A stretch of 64,000 nucleotides of DNA from Paracoccus alkenifer (lineage in GTDB: Bacteria > Pseudomonadota > Alphaproteobacteria > Rhodobacterales > Rhodobacteraceae). The stretch covers positions 304,943 to 368,942 of the forward strand of contig NZ_FNXG01000004.1 in NCBI RefSeq assembly GCF_900108405.1. The letters run 5' to 3'. Of this stretch, positions 20,264 to 30,616 are shown one piece after another (position 1 is the first letter of the stretch; every line of letters begins with the position of its first letter). Below the pieces are notes generated by a model. The model did not search any database. It was given only the letters and a program-made list of their open reading frames with translations, and had not been told where the DNA came from. Both the position numbers and the translations under genes were made by a program.

Positions 20264-20964
20264 TGGACCGCACACTCAAGTCCCTGTCGCTGATCCTCAG
20301 CTATCCCACCCGCGAGCTGCAATCGGCGATGCCGGAAATCGCGGGCGTCCTTGCCGCCGATTCGCGGCTGACGGCGGCGGCGCGGCGCGCGCTGCGCCCG
20401 CTGCTGGACGGGCTGCGCGACGGCGACATCTACGATCTGGAAGAGCGGTTCGTCGCGCTGTTCGACCGCTCGCGCACGCTTTCGCTGAACCTGTTCGAGC
20501 ATGTCCACGGCGAAAGCCGCGACCGGGGCGGCGCGATGGTCAGCCTGGTCGAGATGTATCGCGAGGCCGGGTTCGACCCGGTGACCACGGAACTGCCCGA
20601 CCACCTGCCGGTGCTGCTGGAATTCCTGGCCACCCGCCCGCCGCCCGAGGCGCGCGAGACGCTGGCCGATGCCGCGCATATCTTTGCCGCCTTGCAGGAA
20701 CGGCTGAACCGGCGCCAGTCGGATTACGCCGCCGCCCTTGCCGCCCTGGCGCAGCTGGCCGGCGCGGTCGATCAGGCGGCGCTGTCCGAGATGCTGGCCG
20801 CCCCCGACGACGATCCGACCGACCTTCAGGCGCTGGATGCAGTCTGGCAGGAAAGCGAGGTGCTGTTCGGCCCCGACCCGAATGCCGGCTGCCCGGTAAC
20901 GCGCGACCTGCTGGCGCGCATGGACAATCCCACCAGCCCCGGCCCCGCCGCGGCGGCCGAATGA
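20263..20964 (+). CDS. narJ: Nitrate reductase assembly chaperone NarJ
   Basis: This 233-residue all-helical cytosolic protein belongs to the NarJ/TorD family. These chaperones bind the NarG N-terminus and hold back membrane docking until the molybdenum cofactor is inserted. Recognisable segments are LSLILSYPTRELQ at the start and LFEHVHGESRDRGGAM in the centre (the conserved EHVHG block). The ATG at 20263 overlaps the narH stop by one base. A GTG at 20260 is an equally possible start; the GGAGG at 20248-20252 would serve either. narI follows after 11 nt. Confidence 0.95.
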
Positions 20965-20975
20965 CGGAGGCTCAG

Positions 20976-21761
20976 ATGAACAACTTCCTGTTCGGGATCT
21001 ATCCCTATATCGCGCTGGGGGTCGGCATCATGGGCTCGATCGCCCGCTACGACCGCGACCCCTTTACCTGGAAAAGCTCGTCCTCGCAGCTTTTGCGGCG
21101 CCGGCAGCTGATCCTCGGCTCGATCCTGTTCCATGTGGGCGTGCTGGTGATCTTTGCGGGGCATTTCGTCGGGCTGCTGACGCCGATCCGGGTGTTCGAC
21201 GCGCTTGGCATCAGCCACTCGGCCAAGCAGATCCTGGCGGTGGCAGCCGGCGGCATCGCCGGGGTGATGGCGTTGACGGGCGCGCTGATGCTGTTCCATC
21301 GCCGCTGGACCGACCCGCGCATCCGCGGCACTTCGAGCTTTTGGGACACGGCGATCCTGGCGATGCTGATCGCGCAGCTGGTGCTGGGGCTGCTGACGGT
21401 GCTGGTCTCTCTGGGGCATCTGGACGGGCACGAGATGACCAAATTCATGGCCTGGGCGCAGGGCATCTTTACCTTCGATTCCGGAGCGGCCGGCTATATC
21501 GCCAATGCGCATTGGCTGTTCAAGGCACATATCGTGCTGGGGCTGACCATCATCCTGGTGTTCCCCTTTACCCGGCTGGTGCATCTGATTTCGGGGATCG
21601 CGGCGCCTTTCCGCTATCTTCTGGCGCGCAGCGGCTACCAGATCGTGCGCTCGCGCAGGCAGCAGCCGCTGGCGCCCGCACCGCAGGTGGTGGCGGCGGC
21701 GCGCGAACGGGTCGCGGCGCGGGCCAAGCCGGCGGCGTCCCGGCAAAGCCCGGCGGAGTAG
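20976..21761 (+). CDS. narI: Respiratory nitrate reductase gamma subunit NarI (cytochrome b)
   Basis: This 261-residue membrane cytochrome has five hydrophobic segments. It oxidises quinol on the periplasmic side and passes electrons through two b haems to NarH. Candidate haem histidines are in the second helix (FHVGVLVIFAGHF) and in the last helix region (LFKAHIVLGLTI, RLVHLISG). After the last helix a basic, Ala/Pro-rich tail of about 35 residues (from about 227) makes it longer than many NarI proteins. The ATG at 20976 follows GGAGG at 20966-20970; an ATG at 20961 overlapping the narJ stop is an alternative. Confidence 0.96.
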   Translation: MNNFLFGIYPYIALGVGIMGSIARYDRDPFTWKSSSSQLLRRRQLILGSILFHVGVLVIFAGHFVGLLTPIRVFDALGISHSAKQILAVAAGGIAGVMALTGALMLFHRRWTDPRIRGTSSFWDTAILAMLIAQLVLGLLTVLVSLGHLDGHEMTKFMAWAQGIFTFDSGAAGYIANAHWLFKAHIVLGLTIILVFPFTRLVHLISGIAAPFRYLLARSGYQIVRSRRQQPLAPAPQVVAAARERVAARAKPAASRQSPAE

Positions 21762-21766
21762 CGCCG

Positions 21767-22564
21767 ATGAACACCGCGCTGTTCCCCGAGCTGACCGTCA
21801 ACGGCGAGCTGGTGCCCCACACGCTGATCGCCGCCGAGGCCCAGAACCACCACGCCCCCCGCGGCAAGCCCGGCATCGCCTGGCGCAAGGCCGCGAACGC
21901 CATCGCCATCCGCACCCTGCTTTTGCAAGAGGCGCGGGCACGCGGGGTGGCGGCCCCGCCGGCCGAGCTTGGCCCGGGGCGTTTCGAGACCGAGGAGGAG
22001 GCCCTGATCCGGGGCCTTCTCGACACCGCCGTCGCGGTCGAGCCGCCGACCGAGGCCGAAATCCACGCCGAATGGGCGCGCGACCCGTGCCGGTTCCGCA
22101 GCCCGCCCCTGTGGGAGGTGTCGCATATCCTGATCGCCTGCGACCCGCGGGACGCCAACGCCGCGCGCGCGGCCCGGACACGCGCCGCTGATCTGGCCGC
22201 CCGCGCCGCCGCCGATCCGCGCGGCTTTGCCGGGCTGGCGGCGGCGCACAGCGATTGCGGCTCGAAATCCTCGGGGGGCGCGCTTGGCCAGATCCGGCCC
22301 GGCGATACCGTCCCCGAGTTCGAGTCCGCTCTGCGCGGGCTGGCCGAGGGCATGGTGACGCCCGACCCCGTGCCGACCCGGCACGGCTGGCATGTCATCC
22401 GCATGGATGCCGTGGCGGCAGGGATGCCGCTGCCCTATGCCGCCGCCCGCCCCCGGATCGCCGAGGCGCTGGAAAAGGCGGCGTGGTCGCGCGCCGCCAA
22501 GGCGCTGGTGCGGCAGCTGGCGGCAGGGGCGCAGATCTCGGGCGCCGACCTCGAACCCGTTTAA
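21767..22564 (+). CDS. Parvulin-type peptidyl-prolyl isomerase (NifM/PpiC-like)
   Basis: This 265-residue protein has no signal peptide. An N-terminal helical chaperone-like region (about 1-115) is followed by a rotamase domain (about 118-212) with VSHILIA, HSDCGSKSSGGALGQI, PEFESALRGL and TRHGWHVIRM. Cytosolic NifM-like isomerases occur directly downstream of narGHJI in Pseudomonas and other denitrifiers, where they presumably help nitrate reductase fold. The ATG is 5 nt after the narI stop, so it belongs to the nar operon. Confidence 0.88.
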   Translation: MNTALFPELTVNGELVPHTLIAAEAQNHHAPRGKPGIAWRKAANAIAIRTLLLQEARARGVAAPPAELGPGRFETEEEALIRGLLDTAVAVEPPTEAEIHAEWARDPCRFRSPPLWEVSHILIACDPRDANAARAARTRAADLAARAAADPRGFAGLAAAHSDCGSKSSGGALGQIRPGDTVPEFESALRGLAEGMVTPDPVPTRHGWHVIRMDAVAAGMPLPYAAARPRIAEALEKAAWSRAAKALVRQLAAGAQISGADLEPV

Positions 22565-22628
22565 GACGCGGCGGGCGGCTGCCCGCCCGCTGCCACCCCA
22601 TCCGCGCAGCCATCCCCAAGGACACGAG

Positions 22629-23246
22629 ATGCTCGACGATCTTCTGGCCCGGAACCGCGCATGGTCACAGGCGCAGCAATCCCGCGATCCCGGCCACTTT
22701 GCCCGGCTTGCAGCCTTGCAGGCGCCGGATTATTTCTGGATCGGCTGCTCGGACAGCCGCGTGCCGGCGAATGTGGTCGCGGGGCTGCATCCCGGCGAGG
22801 TCTTTGTCCATCGCAACGTCGCCAATGTCGTGCATTCGTCGGACATGAATCTGCTCGCCTCGCTTGAATTCGCGGTCGAGGCGCTGAAGGTGCGCGAGAT
22901 CATCGTCTGCGGCCATCACGGATGCGGCGGGATCAAGGCCGCGACCGAGGACATCCCGCACGGGCTGACCGAACACTGGATCGAGCCGATCCGCCGCCTT
23001 GCCCGCAGCTATGCCGTCGATCTCGCGCGCGAGCCATGCCCCGAGTCGCGGCTGGAGCGCCTGGCCGAGCTGAACGTCGCCGAAGGCGTCCGCCGGGTCT
23101 GCGAGACCCCGATCCTGCAACGCGCCTGGCGCCGCGGCGCCCCGATCCGCGTGCACGGGCTGATCTACGGGCTTAAGGACGGCCGCCTGCGCAACCTCGA
23201 TTGCAGCATGGGCCCGGGGCATTTCCAGTGCGACGAGGCCAGCTGA
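22629..23246 (+). CDS. Beta-class carbonic anhydrase
   Basis: This 205-residue enzyme interconverts CO2 and bicarbonate in the cytosol. Zinc ligands are visible as C40, H96 and C99 (CGHHGCGG), with the D42/R44 dyad in CSDSR. Length and motifs fit bacterial beta-carbonic anhydrases of the Can/CynT group. It starts 64 nt after the isomerase gene and could be the last gene of the nar transcript. It is convergent with the ThDP enzyme gene, with only an 18-nt gap. The longer in-frame opening overlaps the isomerase gene and is unlikely. Confidence 0.93.
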   Translation: MLDDLLARNRAWSQAQQSRDPGHFARLAALQAPDYFWIGCSDSRVPANVVAGLHPGEVFVHRNVANVVHSSDMNLLASLEFAVEALKVREIIVCGHHGCGGIKAATEDIPHGLTEHWIEPIRRLARSYAVDLAREPCPESRLERLAELNVAEGVRRVCETPILQRAWRRGAPIRVHGLIYGLKDGRLRNLDCSMGPGHFQCDEAS

Positions 23247-23264
23247 CCGGCCCGCGCGGGTCCG

Positions 23265-24920
23265 TTATCGTTTCGCCAGTGCGGCCTCGCGCATCTGGGT
23301 CAGGGTCTGGCGCGGGGTCAGCGCCTCGGGCGAGATGTCCAGATCCAGCACCGCCCCGCTGTCCGATGCCAGCGCGCGGGCAAAGGCGGCGGGGAAATCC
23401 TCGGTCCGCGCGACCCGTTCGGCGTGATAGCCATAGGCGCGGGCAAGCTGCACGAAATCGGGGTTTTCCATCGTCGTGCCCGAGACCCGGCCCGGATAAT
23501 GGCGTTCCTGATGGGCGCGGATGGTGCCATAGATGCCGTTGTTCAGCAGCAGCACGATCGGCTGCGCCCCGGCCTGCATGGCGGTGCCCAGCTCTTGGCA
23601 GTTCATCTGGAAATCACCGTCGCCGGCGAAACAGACCACGGTGCGGCCGGGGAACGCCACCTTGGCCGCGATGGCCGCGGGCAGGCCGTAGCCCATCGCG
23701 CCCGACTGCGGCGCCAGCAGCCGCGCCTGCGGGCCGAATTTATAGAACTTGTTCGGCCAGACGGTGAAATTCCCCGCGCCGTTGGTCAGGATCGCGTCCC
23801 CGGGCAGCACCTCGCGCAGATGGGCGGTGACCTGCCCCATGTCGACGGGCGAGGGCTGGGGCGGCGCGTTCAGGCTGTCCTCGAACCCTTGCCGGGCGCG
23901 GGCGCGCCAGTCGGCCCAGTTGCCGCTGACCGGGGCCAGCGCGGCGGCGAATTCGTTCGGCCCGGCGTGGATTCCCAGCGTGGGCTGATAGATCTTGCCG
24001 ATCTCGCGGTCCGAGCCATGCACGTGGATCAGATTTTGCGCCGGCACCGGCACGTCGAGCAGCGTATAGCCGTCGGTGGTCATCTCGCCGAAACGCAGGT
24101 TCACGGCCAGGATCACGTCTGCCTCGGTCACCAGGGCGCGGACATGCGCGGGCATCCCCACCCCCGCCTCGCCCGCGTAGCAGCCCGAGAAATTGTCGAA
24201 CTGGTCCTGATAGCGAAAGGCCGCGACGACGGGGATGTTGCTGGCCTCGGCGAAATCCTGCATCGCGCGGCGCCCCGCGTCGGTCCAGTTGCACCCGCCG
24301 ACCATGATCAGGGGCCGCACGGCGTTTTCCAGCAGCGCCTGCGCCCGGGCCACCGCATCGGCGCCGGGGGCGGGTTCCGCAATCGGCGCCGGGCCGGTCA
24401 GGGCGGGCCTGTCGGTCAGGTCGGTCAGCATGTCTTCGGGCAGGGCGATCACCACCGGGCCGGGGCGGCCGGTGGTCGCCGTCACCCATGCGCGGGCAAG
24501 AATTTCGGGGACACGCTCGACCGAGTCGATTTCCACCGCCCATTTCGCCACGGTGCCGAACACCGCCGGATAGTCGATTTCCTGAAACGCCTCGCGCCCC
24601 TTCATCCCGGTCGCCACCTGTCCCACGAACAGGATCATCGGCGCGGAATCCTGCATCGCCGTATGCACCCCGATCGAGGCGTTGGTGACGCCCGGCCCCC
24701 GCGTGACGAAGCACAGCCCCGGCTGCCCGGTCAGCTTGCCCCACGCGGCAGCCATGAACGCCGCGCCGCCTTCGTTCCGGCACATCACGAAATCCAGCCG
24801 GCCCCGCGTGTCGTGCAGCGCGTCGAGCACCGCGAGATAGCTTTCCCCCGGCACCCCGAACCCCCGGCTGGCCCCCAGGGCGACAAGGCTTTCCACCAGA
24901 AGCTGCCCACCGTTACGCAT
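23265..24920 (-). CDS. Thiamine diphosphate-dependent enzyme, acetolactate-synthase-like
   Basis: This 551-residue cytosolic protein has the three-domain layout of the acetolactate synthase / pyruvate oxidase group. E50 (MCRNE) should activate ThDP; a central Rossmann-like domain lies at about 190-330. The C-terminal ThDP/Mg motif contains AGDGDFQMNCQELGTA and LLNNGIYGTI. Members make or break C-C bonds next to a carbonyl, from 2-oxo acids. It lies about 75 bp after an FAD 2-hydroxyacid dehydrogenase gene in the same direction, so a pair of hydroxy acid oxidation followed by decarboxylation or ligation is plausible. It is not obviously biosynthetic IlvB: no small subunit is nearby. ATG 24920 was chosen; 24944 is possible. 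Confidence 0.88.
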   Translation of the reverse strand: MRNGGQLLVESLVALGASRGFGVPGESYLAVLDALHDTRGRLDFVMCRNEGGAAFMAAAWGKLTGQPGLCFVTRGPGVTNASIGVHTAMQDSAPMILFVGQVATGMKGREAFQEIDYPAVFGTVAKWAVEIDSVERVPEILARAWVTATTGRPGPVVIALPEDMLTDLTDRPALTGPAPIAEPAPGADAVARAQALLENAVRPLIMVGGCNWTDAGRRAMQDFAEASNIPVVAAFRYQDQFDNFSGCYAGEAGVGMPAHVRALVTEADVILAVNLRFGEMTTDGYTLLDVPVPAQNLIHVHGSDREIGKIYQPTLGIHAGPNEFAAALAPVSGNWADWRARARQGFEDSLNAPPQPSPVDMGQVTAHLREVLPGDAILTNGAGNFTVWPNKFYKFGPQARLLAPQSGAMGYGLPAAIAAKVAFPGRTVVCFAGDGDFQMNCQELGTAMQAGAQPIVLLLNNGIYGTIRAHQERHYPGRVSGTTMENPDFVQLARAYGYHAERVARTEDFPAAFARALASDSGAVLDLDISPEALTPRQTLTQMREAALAKR

Positions 24921-24994
24921 TTCACGCCCCTTTTTGTGCATCACGATCCTGCCCCCGACACGACGCCGGGAAAACCAATTTCACCGGGCAAACG

Positions 24995-26428
24995 TCAAGG
25001 ACAGCTTTCCGGTTGCCCCACCACGACGCCGGGATTGAGCCGGCCCCGCGGATCGAACGCCCGTTTCAGCGCCGCCATCAGCGCCCGCTCGGTCGGCGGC
25101 CGCAGCGCATCGGCCAGCGCAACCTTGGACCGGCCCAGCCCGTGTTCGGCGGCAAAGCTGCCGCCCATGTCGGTGGCCAGCCGGGCCAGACGCAGCGCCA
25201 ACCGGGCCTCGGTCCCGGCGAAATCCGCGGCGCCCTGCGGCGGGCTGAGGTTATAATGGATATTGCCGTCGCCCAGATGCCCGAAGGGGTTGATCCGCAC
25301 CCCCGGCAGCAATGCCTCGCACAGCGCGGCTGCGCTGGTCACGAATTCGGCGATCCGGCCCGGAGGCACCGCGATGTCATGCTTGAGCTGCGGACCTTCG
25401 AGCCGCTGGCCCTCGGGCTGTTCCTCGCGCAGCCGCCAGAACGCCGCGCGCTGCGCCTCGGATGCGGCAAGGGCGCCGTCCAGCACCAGGCCGGCCTCCA
25501 TCCCCCATTCCAGCACGCCGCCCAGAATATCATCCAGCGGCACCAGATCCGAGCCGCTGGCGACCTCGACCAGCACATAGGCACCGCCCCGGATCGACAG
25601 CGGATAGCCGACCGAGGAAACATGTTTCAGCGCCAGGTCCAGCCCGAGATCCGAAAAGAATTCGAGCCCGGTCAGAAACTCGCCGGCCTCTGCCCGCAGC
25701 CTTGTGCCGAAAGCGACGGCGGCGGCCAGATCGGGCAGGGCCAGCAGCGCGCTTGCCCGCTGGCGCGGCGCGGGGAAAAGCCGCAGCACCGCGCGGGTCA
25801 CGATGCCAAGACTGCCCTCGGACCCCACGAACACCCGGCGCAGCTGATAGCCGGCGTTGTCCTTTTGCACCGCGCGCAGGCCGTCCCAGACAGTGCCGTC
25901 GGGCAGCACGACCTCTAGCCCCAGCACCAGATCGCCCATCATGCCATAGCGGAACGCATGGCTGCCGCCGGCATTGGTCCCGATCAGCCCGCCGATCCGG
26001 GCCGAACCCTCGGCCCCCAGATGCAGCGGAAACATCAGCCCGGTGCCGTCCAGCGCCTGATGCAGGGTGGCCAGCACCGCCCCGGCCTCGACCTCGATCG
26101 CGCCGCTGGCCGGATCGGGGACACCGATCGCGGCCATGCGCGACAGCGACAGGATGACGCCGCCCGGACGGTCCAGCACCGCGCCGCCGCACAGCCCGGT
26201 GTTGCCGCCCTGCGGCACCGCAGCAACGCCCGCCGCGTGACAGAGGCGCATCACCGCCGCGACCTCGGCGGTCGAGGCGGGACGCGCGACGCCCAGCGGC
26301 GGCTCTCCGTAACGGTCCAGCCAGTCGCGCTGCCACGGGGCGGCGTCGGGGGCCGCCACCCAGCCGCGCGGGCCAAGAAGACCCGCGAGTTGCCCCGACA
26401 GACCGGCAGGAATCGGCATATCCGTCAT
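24995..26428 (-). CDS. FAD-linked 2-hydroxyacid dehydrogenase/oxidase (GlcD / D-2-hydroxyglutarate dehydrogenase family)
   Basis: This 477-residue flavoprotein has an N-terminal PP-loop FAD domain (FAD_binding_4). PQGGNTGLCGG lies around 67-77, and GGLIGTNAGGSHAFRYG and GSEGSLGIVTRAVLR follow. The C-terminal FAD-oxidase domain contains NPFGHLGDGNIHYN (metal-binding His) and EHGLGRSK. The family oxidises D-lactate, glycolate or D-2-hydroxyglutarate, passing electrons to quinone or electron-transfer flavoprotein. It starts 3 nt after the ABC ATPase stop codon, so uptake and oxidation are probably one transcript. Confidence 0.9.
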   Translation of the reverse strand: MTDMPIPAGLSGQLAGLLGPRGWVAAPDAAPWQRDWLDRYGEPPLGVARPASTAEVAAVMRLCHAAGVAAVPQGGNTGLCGGAVLDRPGGVILSLSRMAAIGVPDPASGAIEVEAGAVLATLHQALDGTGLMFPLHLGAEGSARIGGLIGTNAGGSHAFRYGMMGDLVLGLEVVLPDGTVWDGLRAVQKDNAGYQLRRVFVGSEGSLGIVTRAVLRLFPAPRQRASALLALPDLAAAVAFGTRLRAEAGEFLTGLEFFSDLGLDLALKHVSSVGYPLSIRGGAYVLVEVASGSDLVPLDDILGGVLEWGMEAGLVLDGALAASEAQRAAFWRLREEQPEGQRLEGPQLKHDIAVPPGRIAEFVTSAAALCEALLPGVRINPFGHLGDGNIHYNLSPPQGAADFAGTEARLALRLARLATDMGGSFAAEHGLGRSKVALADALRPPTERALMAALKRAFDPRGRLNPGVVVGQPESCP

Positions 26429-26431
26429 CGC

Positions 26432-27190
<759 letters not shown>

Positions 27191-27201
27191 AGCTGTGTTC
27201 C

Positions 27202-28287
27202 TTATCGAGAGCTGATCGCCATGCGCCGTTCCAGATAGGCGCCATAGCGGGACAGGCTGTAGGTGAAGACGAAATAGATCAGGGCGATAAAGGCGTAGAC
27301 CTCGCGATAGGCAAAGGTCCATTCGCCGGTGCCATAGGCGGCATTCCCCGAGGCAAGGATTTCAAAGAACCCGACCACGATCACCAGCGAGGTTTCCTTG
27401 AACCCGATCACGAACTGGTTGATCGTCGCCGGCAGCGCGTTGCGCATCGCCTGCGGCAGCAGGATCTTGCCCACCCGGTGCCAATAGCCGATCCCCAGCG
27501 CCATCGCGGCCTCTTCCTGGCCGCGAGGCACGCCTTGCAGACCGCCGCGGATGATTTCGGCCTGATAGGCCGCAAAGAACAGCCCCGCGCCGAACACCAC
27601 CCGGTAAAGCTTGCCGGTCTGCATCCAGCCGGGCAGCATAAACGGGACCACCACCGCAAAGGCGAACAGGATCGCCAGCAGCGGCAGCGACCGCACCGCA
27701 TCGATCAGCAGCCCCGTCCCGCGCGAGATCACCGGCAGCTCGGACCGGCGCAGCAGCGCCAGCACGATCGACAGCGGAAACCCGATCAGGCAGGTGGCGA
27801 CAAAGATGAACAGGGTCAGCGCCAGCCCGCCCCATTGTTCCTCGCCCACATAGCGCAGGCCCAGGATGCCGCCCTTCATCAGGATGTAATAGACCGCGGT
27901 GCCGATGATCCAGACCGCCGCCAGCCGCCATGGCCGCCAGAACGAGGGGACGCAGCTCAGCACGATCATCGCCACCACGGCGACGCAGGCCAGCGCCGAA
28001 CGCCATTGCTCGGCATGGGGGTAAAGCCCGAAAAAGATGATCCGCCAGCGGTTTGCGATCACTGACCAGCAGGCGCCCCCCGCCGCCCGGCATTCGGCCG
28101 CGCTGCCCTCGGCGCCGAACACCGCCGACAGGAACGCCCAGTCCAGCAGTTTCCACGAGATCAGCAGCAGCAGCCCCGCCGAAACCACCGAGACGACCCC
28201 CTGCAACGGCGTCGGGAAATAGCGCTTGCGCAGCATCCGGACCCGACCCGGGGGCGCCACCGCGGCTGAGTTGGCAAGAGTGTTCAT
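27202..28287 (-). CDS. aapM: Amino-acid ABC transporter permease (AapM type)
   Basis: This 361-residue inner-membrane protein has several N-terminal hydrophobic segments and the ABC permease domain in the C-terminal half. The EAA loop can be read as [20 protein letters not shown], which contacts the ATPase. The N-terminal extension, including a large periplasmic loop (around [10 protein letters not shown]), is typical of AapM compared with the shorter HisM/GlnP proteins. It lies 3 nt after aapQ. Confidence 0.92.
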   Translation of the reverse strand: MNTLANSAAVAPPGRVRMLRKRYFPTPLQGVVSVVSAGLLLLISWKLLDWAFLSAVFGAEGSAAECRAAGGACWSVIANRWRIIFFGLYPHAEQWRSALACVAVVAMIVLSCVPSFWRPWRLAAVWIIGTAVYYILMKGGILGLRYVGEEQWGGLALTLFIFVATCLIGFPLSIVLALLRRSELPVISRGTGLLIDAVRSLPLLAILFAFAVVVPFMLPGWMQTGKLYRVVFGAGLFFAAYQAEIIRGGLQGVPRGQEEAAMALGIGYWHRVGKILLPQAMRNALPATINQFVIGFKETSLVIVVGFFEILASGNAAYGTGEWTFAYREVYAFIALIYFVFTYSLSRYGAYLERRMAISSR

Positions 28288-28290
28288 CCA

Positions 28291-29454
28291 TCAGCTCCGC
28301 AGTTGGTTGCCCTTGAGCGCGATGGCCCGATTGATCCGGTTAAAGATGGCCGCAATGCTGAGATTGATGGCCAGGAACCCGACCATCAGGATCGCGATCG
28401 CCTCAAGCGTCTGGCCGGACTGGTTGATCGTGACGGCGACAATCATGAAGAAATCGGTAAAGCCGACGGCAATGCCCAGCGTCGTGGCCTTGATCAGCCA
28501 GATATACTGGTTGGCCAGGATCGGCAGCATGGCGCGCAGCGCCAGCGGCAGGCGGATGCGGCTGAAGCTCTGCCACGGCGACAGGCCCAGCGAATGGGCG
28601 GCCTCGGTCTGGCCCTTGCCCACGGCCTTGAAGCCGCCGCGGACGATTTCGCCGATATAGGCGCCGCCGTAGATGCCGATGGCGACCAGCAGCGCCGTGA
28701 ATTCGGGCGAGACCCGCAGCCCGCCGCGCATGTTCAGCCCCTGCAACCGCGGCGGGTCGATCAGCGCAGCACCCGGCGCGCGCCCCAGCAGCAGGATGGC
28801 CGCCGCCAGCAGCAGCCCGCCGCCCAGCACGCCCCAGACCAGCGCGCCCCGCTGCTCGGGCGGGGACGCCAGCCGGCGGGTGGTCCGCAGCCACAAGGGC
28901 AGCGCCAGCGCCAGCAGCAGCGTGACCGCCGCGCCGGCCACATGCCAGCCGCCCACATTCAGCGCCGGCATATAGACGCCGCGATTCGACAGGGTCAGCG
29001 GGCCGAATTCCATCGCATTGCGCGGGGCCGGCAGGTTCGTGACCAGCGAATACCAGAAGAATACCTGAAGGATCAGCGGAATGTTGCGAAAGAAATCGAC
29101 ATAGATCCGGCCGAGCAATTGCAGCAGGTCATTCGACGAGGTTCGAAAAAGCCCGACCAGCCCGCCAATGAATGTCGCCAGCGTCAGCCCCAGAATGCCA
29201 AGGAACAGCGTATTGACGATGCCGATGACGAAAAACCACCAGTAAGGATCGTTGGGCGAGGCCGGCAACAGCGAAAAATTTACGTCCCAGCCGGTTGATT
29301 TATGCAGAAATCCAAAGCCGGACACGACATTCTGCGACGAAAGCGCGTGTTGGGCATTGCGCCAGCCGCCAATGACGACAAGCAGGACGATTCCCGCGAA
29401 CAGGGCCTGCAACAGGATATTGCGGATCTTTTGTTGCCGCAGCAGTGAAACCAT
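28291..29454 (-). CDS. aapQ: Amino-acid ABC transporter permease (AapQ type)
   Basis: This 387-residue inner-membrane permease has about eight hydrophobic segments. The EAA loop is at EAAHSLGLSPWQSFSRIRLP and the permease core begins near NTLFLGILGLTLATFIGG. A long insertion between helices (about 170-240), including a region of extra hydrophobic segments, is typical of AapQ. GGGGGAGG precedes the ATG. A 56-bp gap with a strong hairpin separates it from the upstream binding-protein gene. Confidence 0.92.
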   Translation of the reverse strand: MVSLLRQQKIRNILLQALFAGIVLLVVIGGWRNAQHALSSQNVVSGFGFLHKSTGWDVNFSLLPASPNDPYWWFFVIGIVNTLFLGILGLTLATFIGGLVGLFRTSSNDLLQLLGRIYVDFFRNIPLILQVFFWYSLVTNLPAPRNAMEFGPLTLSNRGVYMPALNVGGWHVAGAAVTLLLALALPLWLRTTRRLASPPEQRGALVWGVLGGGLLLAAAILLLGRAPGAALIDPPRLQGLNMRGGLRVSPEFTALLVAIGIYGGAYIGEIVRGGFKAVGKGQTEAAHSLGLSPWQSFSRIRLPLALRAMLPILANQYIWLIKATTLGIAVGFTDFFMIVAVTINQSGQTLEAIAILMVGFLAINLSIAAIFNRINRAIALKGNQLRS

Positions 29455-29479
29455 TGCCGGACCTCCCCCGAAAATGGAT

Positions 29480-29502
29480 GCCCCGCCCGGTCCGGGCAGG
29501 GC
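29480..29502 (-). terminator. Intra-operon hairpin after aapJ
   Basis: A near-perfect inverted repeat (29480-29490 with 29492-29502) lies 9 nt past the aapJ stop and just before aapQ. There is no U run. It probably protects the upstream message, so that the periplasmic receptor is made in excess over the membrane subunits. Confidence 0.55.
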
Positions 29503-29510
29503 ACCGGCGG

Positions 29511-30539
29511 TCAGTCGATCAGATAGGGATAAAGGACGCCACCGTCCTTCCAGAGCGCGGTCATTTCCCGATCCATTTTATAGGGCGAGCCTTCGCCCAG
29601 GTTCCGGTCAAAGATTTCCGCGTAATTGCCCATCTGCTTGATCACGTTATAGGCCCAGTCGTCCGACAGCCCCAGTGGCGTGCCCATTCCCGGATTCACC
29701 CCCAGGAACTTGGCGATCTCGGGGCTGGGCGGATCGGCCTTGATCTCGTCGACGTTTTCCGAATCGATGCCCTCTTGCTCGGCGAACCACAGCGCGGAAA
29801 GCGTCCAGTTGGCAATGTCGATCCAGTTGTCATCGCCCGAGCGCATGACGATCACTTCAGGCTCAAGCGCCAGCACGTCGGGCAGAATGTCGTGTTCGTC
29901 GACATTACCCTTGGCGGCGCGGGCAATTGCGAGAACCGGCCCCCATTGCGTATAAAGATCGCAGCGACCCGAGAAATAGGCTTGCTCAAGCTCCTCAGTT
30001 TTTTCGATGATGACCGGCTCAAGCGTGATGCCGAGCTTTTGCGTATAGGACGCGATCTGCTGTTGCTGGGTGGTGCCGGCGGGAATGCAGATCGTGCCCC
30101 CGTCGGCATCGGCCAGAGAGCTCAGCCCCAGCGACTTGTGCGCCATGATCTTGGTGGTGCCCAGATAATAGGACAGCGAAAATTGCAGCCCCAGCTCCGC
30201 GTCGCGGCTGAGCGTCGCACCCGACGCCTTGACCACCAGGTCGACCTCGCCCGATTGCAGGGCGGGCCAGCGCTGCGCCCAGCTGATCGGGATGACCGTC
30301 GCCTTGGCCGGATCGCCAAGAATCGCCGTCGCCACGGCCCGGCACAGGTCGATGTCCAGCCCGGTCCACGCGCCCTTGTCGTCAACTTCTGCAAAGCCCA
30401 GATACGAGCCGTCGTGACCGGTGCACAGCAGGGTGCCGCGTTCCTTGACGGTGTTCAGCGTCGGGCCGCCCTGCGCATTGGCGCCTGTGGCGATCAGCGC
30501 CATGGCGGCCGCGCCAAGTCCGAATTTCACCAGTTTCAT
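29511..30539 (-). CDS. aapJ: Amino-acid ABC transporter substrate-binding protein (AapJ type)
   Basis: This 342-residue periplasmic receptor has a signal peptide at 1-22 (cleavage after TGANA) and two lobes. N-terminal lobe motifs are TLNTVKERGTLLCTG and WTGLDIDLCRAVA. The TLSRDAELGLQFS stretch includes the Arg that binds the amino-acid carboxylate in the family. The C-terminal lobe ends in the AapJ-like VNPGMGTPLGL and NLGEGSPYKM region. The segment after the binding Arg (SLSYYLGTTKIM) differs from the AapJ sequences I recall, so the substrate may not be a common L-amino acid. GGGAGAG precedes the ATG at 30539. Confidence 0.9.
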   Translation of the reverse strand: MKLVKFGLGAAAMALIATGANAQGGPTLNTVKERGTLLCTGHDGSYLGFAEVDDKGAWTGLDIDLCRAVATAILGDPAKATVIPISWAQRWPALQSGEVDLVVKASGATLSRDAELGLQFSLSYYLGTTKIMAHKSLGLSSLADADGGTICIPAGTTQQQQIASYTQKLGITLEPVIIEKTEELEQAYFSGRCDLYTQWGPVLAIARAAKGNVDEHDILPDVLALEPEVIVMRSGDDNWIDIANWTLSALWFAEQEGIDSENVDEIKADPPSPEIAKFLGVNPGMGTPLGLSDDWAYNVIKQMGNYAEIFDRNLGEGSPYKMDREMTALWKDGGVLYPYLID

Positions 30540-30616
30540 GTCTTCTCTCCCCTTTGGTATCATTGGATTTTTATGCAAGGATCGGCGACGGCACGACAGC
30601 CGCTGCCGGGTCGGTG

